Source of the DNA: Rotaria sp. Silwood1
Taxonomy: Eukaryota > Rotifera > Eurotatoria > Philodinida > Philodinidae
Length of the DNA: 64,000 nucleotides
Direction of reading: 5' to 3'
Assembly (NCBI GenBank): GCA_905250075.1
Contig: CAJNOP010000095.1
Span: 248,001-312,000, forward strand
The notes under the pieces: model-generated
The model's input: the letters and a program-made list of their open reading frames with translations, nothing else
Databases searched by the model: none
What the model was told of the DNA's origin: nothing
Shown here: in pieces, positions 59,507 through 64,000 of the stretch
Position numbering within the stretch: position 1 is the stretch's first letter
Layout of the letters: each line of letters starts with the position of its first letter
Program-made: the position numbers and the translations under genes

Positions 59507-62368
59507 TTGTGTCTAAACATAAATGCAACTCAATATGATTAAATTTATCGATTCAATCTTTATCATTATTATAGTCTTCCAATGAAATTAGTAGAGATAA
59601 AGCCATCTGTAAGAATGATAGGATTCTTTTACTTAACCTTAATAAGAGAGATGTCGCATGATTCTATCGATATGAAAAGAATGTGTTTTTCAGTTATGAG
59701 TGTTGAAATTATCAACAAATTTTGAAGTTTAAGAAATATTCATCAAGTCTAGAACTATGTAATAAATAAACTTCCATACTAATAGCGTTAACATTAAGAA
59801 ATAAAAATATGAAATAAAAATAAAAAGTTAACATTACTGATCAATGATTAATTGTTTGAAAATTTCAAAGATACTTTACTTCTGTTTCATCATGAACAGC
59901 ACAAAGAAAAACAATACTTTCGATCATTATTAGGTTTTGTTTTGATTGAAATGAATACAGTTCAATCCATGAAAATTAAAATTTTAAATGAAAATCTTGC
60001 TAGATAACATGTTATTTTCTAGTATAGATAAAATATCATGAAACTGATATATCATTCGTTTTATTTAGATTGATGAATCTATCAAATTGAGTTAAAAATT
60101 ATTTTGTTGGATTTTTGTGTTTTAATAGATAAAATGAATGAATGTCCTTGAAGATATTGAATTTTTTAAAGTCATCTTTTTGAAGAAAAAGTTCCGAAAA
60201 TTTTAGATTTGGTGTAAATTCAATATCTTCAAAAGATATATGTATATTATTCAAAATTTTCAGTGTTGTAATAATCCATTTCAGATTTGTTCGTGAACTA
60301 AATTTCAATTTATAATTTATTGATTTAATTATGAAAAATAATTAGTACGATACGACTAAAATTTCAGTTCAACGATTGTAACTCAATATGAGAAACTTAT
60401 CTAATTGCTTTCTATTAGGAATATTTGAGTTTCATGATCTTCTATTTATGTTCAAAATCGAGCCAAATATTTCTAGAAGTCACGTCTTGCATTAAAATTC
60501 CATTGAAAATATCTTATCATGTTTTTTCTCATTATTATTATACAATAATATATATATATATATAAGCCTGACAATGTGGTGTCCTCAACTGTCGGATGCT
60601 GTTCAACCTGATATGATGACTAAGAAAAGTCTCTGAGGATTCAGACTTATTGTCTACTGTTGAAGAATTATTGTTATTTTACTGAATTTTTCAGTTAGAG
60701 TAAAAGCATTTTCAAATGTATTGAAATGCAAAATTGCATTCTGAAAAATTGCCTTAAGATATAACTAATAATTATTTATCAGTTTTGAAGGTTTCAAAGA
60801 AAATAAATGTGCTGTTCTCTTGCTTATCACAGACGGATACAACAGTCAAATCCACTTGAAAGTTGAGTACCTCGAAAACAACATATTTGTTTTATTTATG
60901 ATATTTCGTATTTTTTTAATGATTATTAGTTTTATCTTAAGGTAAGATTTCAAAATAAAATTCTTCATTTTGATATTTTCATAAATTCTGTACTTCAACA
61001 AAAGATTTCAATGAATTAGCCATAATTTGTCACCAATATACCATATGTCCAAATACTTTTAGCATTTAAATCTACTTGTAGCCATAATATCAAATAGAAC
61101 GGCATCCGATAGTTGTCAGTTTTCTTTTCCAAGTCGGCAAAATGCCATCTTGTATACTAATGTGAAATGTATCATATCATGAATATCTCAGTTATCCTCT
61201 GAAATTAATATCTTATAAATTTACCTACCAAACTATTTTGAGCTTCGAACCGAATTTCTGTATAAGTGTGTCATTAAGTTGATTTCAAAAAACATCATAA
61301 AACTATCTTTGTATCACTAGTAATATCCAATATATATATAACAGATGCCCAATAATAAATAGTCTATAGTTACTTTCTCTCTATCTGTAAGACATTTCAT
61401 AATTGTTTTAGATTCCAATGCTAATCTCACTGAAAAGATATGTCAATTTTTTGGCTTTTGTACCAATTACAGGTATTAATTTAGTTTTAGTTTATTTGGA
61501 CAAATATAAATACAATTTTTATTTTTACAAAACAAATACAATGAAAATCTTTATATTTATAAAATAGAAACAAATGAATTCTTTATTTTCAAAAATAAAG
61601 ATAAAATAAAGAATAGAAAAAGGTTTCTCTCGGTTGTAGGTAAATAGACAAGTACGTAGTATAAAAACACGATACGTTAGTCAAATATTCTTTCTTATCA
61701 CCAGCATCACATCAGCAGGTGATATTGCTAAAAAGATGAAGTCAATATATAAAAAAATATATTCAAAAAGTTTTCTTTAAATCTTATTTATGTATATGAT
61801 ATCATAAATTTTTGTGAACTACTTGGTAAAAATTAAAAATTAAGTTTCCATAGAAAAAAAATTTATTATTTATTTTATCTTTACTGTTGAAAATAAAGAA
61901 TTCATTTATCTTTATCCTCAATTTATAAACATAAAAGTTCTATTTATATTGATCCTTCTATTATAAAAGTGCTATAAAAATAAAATGAACACTCCTAGAA
62001 TCGATACGATTCAATAAGTATTAAGTATCTCAACATGATTTTGATGCTAAAAATCACTATGAAAGACACAAAACAATAGTTTTGAGAAGAATTAAAGATA
62101 CTATCCGGTGAGATTAGAATAAGAATTTTCAACAATTGTAAAATATCTCAAAGGTTAAAAGCATTATATATTATGAGACATCCGCTTATTTTGATTGCCG
62201 AAATTTTCAGTTTTCATCCACACTATAGAACAAGAAAAAAAAACAATATTTTATTGAAACGATGTAAAAATACAAAGCTGATTGAAGTTTAAAAAAAATA
62301 ATGAAACTCATTCTTTCTTCTTAGTTAAAGGAAATCATTGCTGAATAGGTTAAATCAATGTGTTTTTA
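59507..62368. other. 2.9-kb gene-poor region
   Basis: No gene could be supported. It holds an (AT)n run near 60548, several diverged repeat-like blocks and an inverted repeat near 61573-61906. A 69-codon minus-strand frame at 60099-60308 (MKFSSRTNLKWIITT) begins with a true ATG but has no recognisable domain or convincing splice context. Confidence 0.45.
61573..61906. repeat. Inverted repeat, possible MITE
   Basis: AATGAATTCTTTATTTTC at 61573-61590 is perfectly reverse-complemented at 61889-61906. The similarity extends imperfectly on both sides (TAAAGATAAAATAAA inside, TTTATAAA outside) to arms of roughly 70 bases. The core between the arms is about 300 bases and non-coding. Confidence 0.5.
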
Positions 62369-63875
62369 TTAACATGAAGATTGTAGCATTCTTACTTGTG
62401 ATTGTAGTTGCGACTCAAAATATTCATCAACTTGTGAATAATACTGTTGCTGTTGTAAATGATTACTTTGAAAATCAGGTGGTGTTAATACTGATGATGT
62501 TACTTGATTTTCTTGCGATATTGATAAACAAGATGGTGTATATGATTGAAAAAAATTTTCATAAACATCATCGGCATTGATTACCGATGCTGCTGATATA
62601 CTTAATGATTTATCTATTGATGTTGGAGTTAGTATTTCACTAATAATTCCTGTTGATGCTGATTGTAATGGAGGTGGTGGTGTTGATGAATTAAAATGTT
62701 CATGTGCTTGCGCTAAAAATTCATCATCTATCTCAATATCATGATGATTTTTTGTATATGGCATTTGTCGTTGTTCATCATGAGAACCATAATAATCATT
62801 TAAAGCATCGTTATTCTCTATATTTAATGTTTGCCATGAATTATTTGTTAAATTGTGATTTAAATTTTCGTTGGATGCAATAGATGTCGTTGCTGTTGTT
62901 GTTGTTGTTACACGTCCTGGTGACGATGATGTTGTGGATGCATTCGACCATGAAATTAGTGTATTAACTAAGTTTGGTTGTGAAGTAATAGGTGGTGTTG
63001 TCGGTGTTGTTCGCTGCATATCTTGAGAAGACGATGACGTTGCTGTCGGATGTGGCATATTAATATTAGATGCACTCGGACGTTTTGATTTTATAGAACT
63101 CGTCGATTTTGATCGGTCTCTTTTTTTACTATTATCTGTTCCTGTTTTTTGTTGTAATAATTTATTTATGTTACTTTGTCCTGTCGAAGGTGAATGGGTT
63201 TTTGATGGTGTAATATTAAGAACATTTGGACGATTTAATGTCAAAGTATTTGATTCATAAGTTAATTTTTGTTGTTGCTGTTGTTGTTCTTGATTCAATG
63301 GTGGTTGTGTTGCTTTTGTTGTTACTGGTACAGTGCTTTCCCAAACGAGTTGAGCTGATAATGGTTGTTTTTTTTGCTGCTGTTTTACACTAGGTGATAT
63401 TGATTTATTATTAAGGGAAATTTTTCCTTTGCCATTAATAACATCCGATATAGTTTGATCGATTTCTGGTGAACCGATTCTTGTTTTCATTAAATTTTGT
63501 GACGTAGAAATATCAAGTTTCACCGGTGATCTTATATTTGATTGTGTTGAATATACATCTTGTTCGTTTTCTTCTTCAATATTTCTATTGATATCATTCG
63601 TTGAGTCATGTAAAGTATTATCTGCTGATACAGTTGTGATAGTCTTTAAAAACAAAAAAAATGAATATATATATATATACCAAATTTCAAAAAATAATAA
63701 GATATAATTAATAAATATAAAAATTTACTTGTGGATTATCTGGAAAAATAAATATATCTTGTTGTTTTTCAGAAGGACATGATAAAATTCTATGATTATT
63801 ATTTGGCTGTGTTGATGAGGTATTTAAATTATTAGCACTTTGACTTTGTTGATGTAAATCATCTAAAATAAACAT
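62369..63875 (-). CDS. Large disordered protein of unknown function, possibly partial
   Basis: Two exons joined in phase 0. The upstream exon ends FIFPDNPQ (about 63730-63875) and the long exon is 62369-63643, starting TITTVSADNTLHDS. The start chosen is MFILDDLHQQSQSANN at 63875. However, a TTTATTTTAG acceptor overlaps this ATG and a good donor (GTAAGA) lies near 63934, so an upstream exon probably exists and the true start may differ. The protein is rich in Ser, Thr, Asn, Gln and Pro, with a poly-Gln run, several Ser-Pro sites (RSPVKLDIS, KSISPSVK), a basic patch (KKRDRSKSTSSIKSKRPS) and PPPP runs. Its C-terminus is acidic and aromatic (YYSQVDEYFESQLQSQVRML). No folded domain recognised. 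A nuclear or scaffold role would be a guess. Confidence 0.65.
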
Positions 63876-64000
63876 TTTTTAAAATAAACTTAAATCATAT
63901 CACTAATACTGACAGTAGCATTATAATATCTTACGGAAAGTTCAAGGAGATTCTTTTGAAATATATATAATGATAGTCAAGCAATTCTCTATAATATTTT

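Noticed and set aside
60099..60308. 69-codon minus-strand frame (MKFSSRTNLKW…)
   Set aside because: It is isolated, with no domain and no convincing neighbouring exon. It could be a gene fragment but cannot be supported.

Overview
This is a window of AT-rich eukaryotic genomic DNA in which nearly all supportable genes lie on the minus strand. The genes are split by many short introns, mostly 50-70 bases with GT..AG ends, which appear on the + strand as CT...AC. Larger introns hold degenerate repeats. Gene density, intron size, composition, an animal-type AA15 lytic polysaccharide monooxygenase and clear animal orthologues (GAPVD1, ATF7IP, NSMCE4A, a tau/MAP-family protein) point to a small-genome invertebrate. 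A bdelloid rotifer is my best guess, but this is inference and not proved by the window.

Layout. 1-516 is a slightly GC-richer segment of unknown nature, followed by a 100-N assembly gap (517-616). 1355-21093 holds four tightly packed minus-strand genes. In transcription order these are a secreted AA15 LPMO (21093-19727), the SMC5/6 kleisin NSMCE4A (19520-14673), the SETDB1 cofactor ATF7IP (14515-10560) and the RasGAP/VPS9 endocytic regulator GAPVD1 (10237-1355). Intergenic gaps are only about 160-320 bases and there are splice acceptors just upstream of several start codons, so this is a candidate polycistronic, trans-spliced cluster. 21094-26484 is gene-poor.

26485-44148 is the most striking locus: a tau/MAP2/MAP4-like microtubule-associated protein. 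It has an upstream part with about 26 Ser-Pro-Val/Ile repeats and a basic Ala/Thr/Pro/Lys-rich region, a proline-rich middle, an array of eight 43-residue single-exon repeats, and about 50 degenerate tau-like repeats (SRIDTW core, about 30-residue period). Recognisable canonical tau repeats carrying KPGGG sit on both sides of the expanded array. Nearly all array exons I checked are phase 0-0, so the locus looks built by exon multiplication.

44149-52605 is gene-poor. It contains a broken copy of the downstream paralogue family (about 48050-48957) and a foldback-type element (about 50107-51036). 52606-58538 carries two paralogous PWWP-domain genes. Their C-terminal core is almost identical in DNA while their PWWP parts and tails are diverged, which suggests gene conversion. 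58988-59506 encodes a small two-zinc-module protein. 59507-62368 is non-coding with an inverted repeat, and 62369-63875 encodes a large disordered protein of unknown function that may continue past the window edge.
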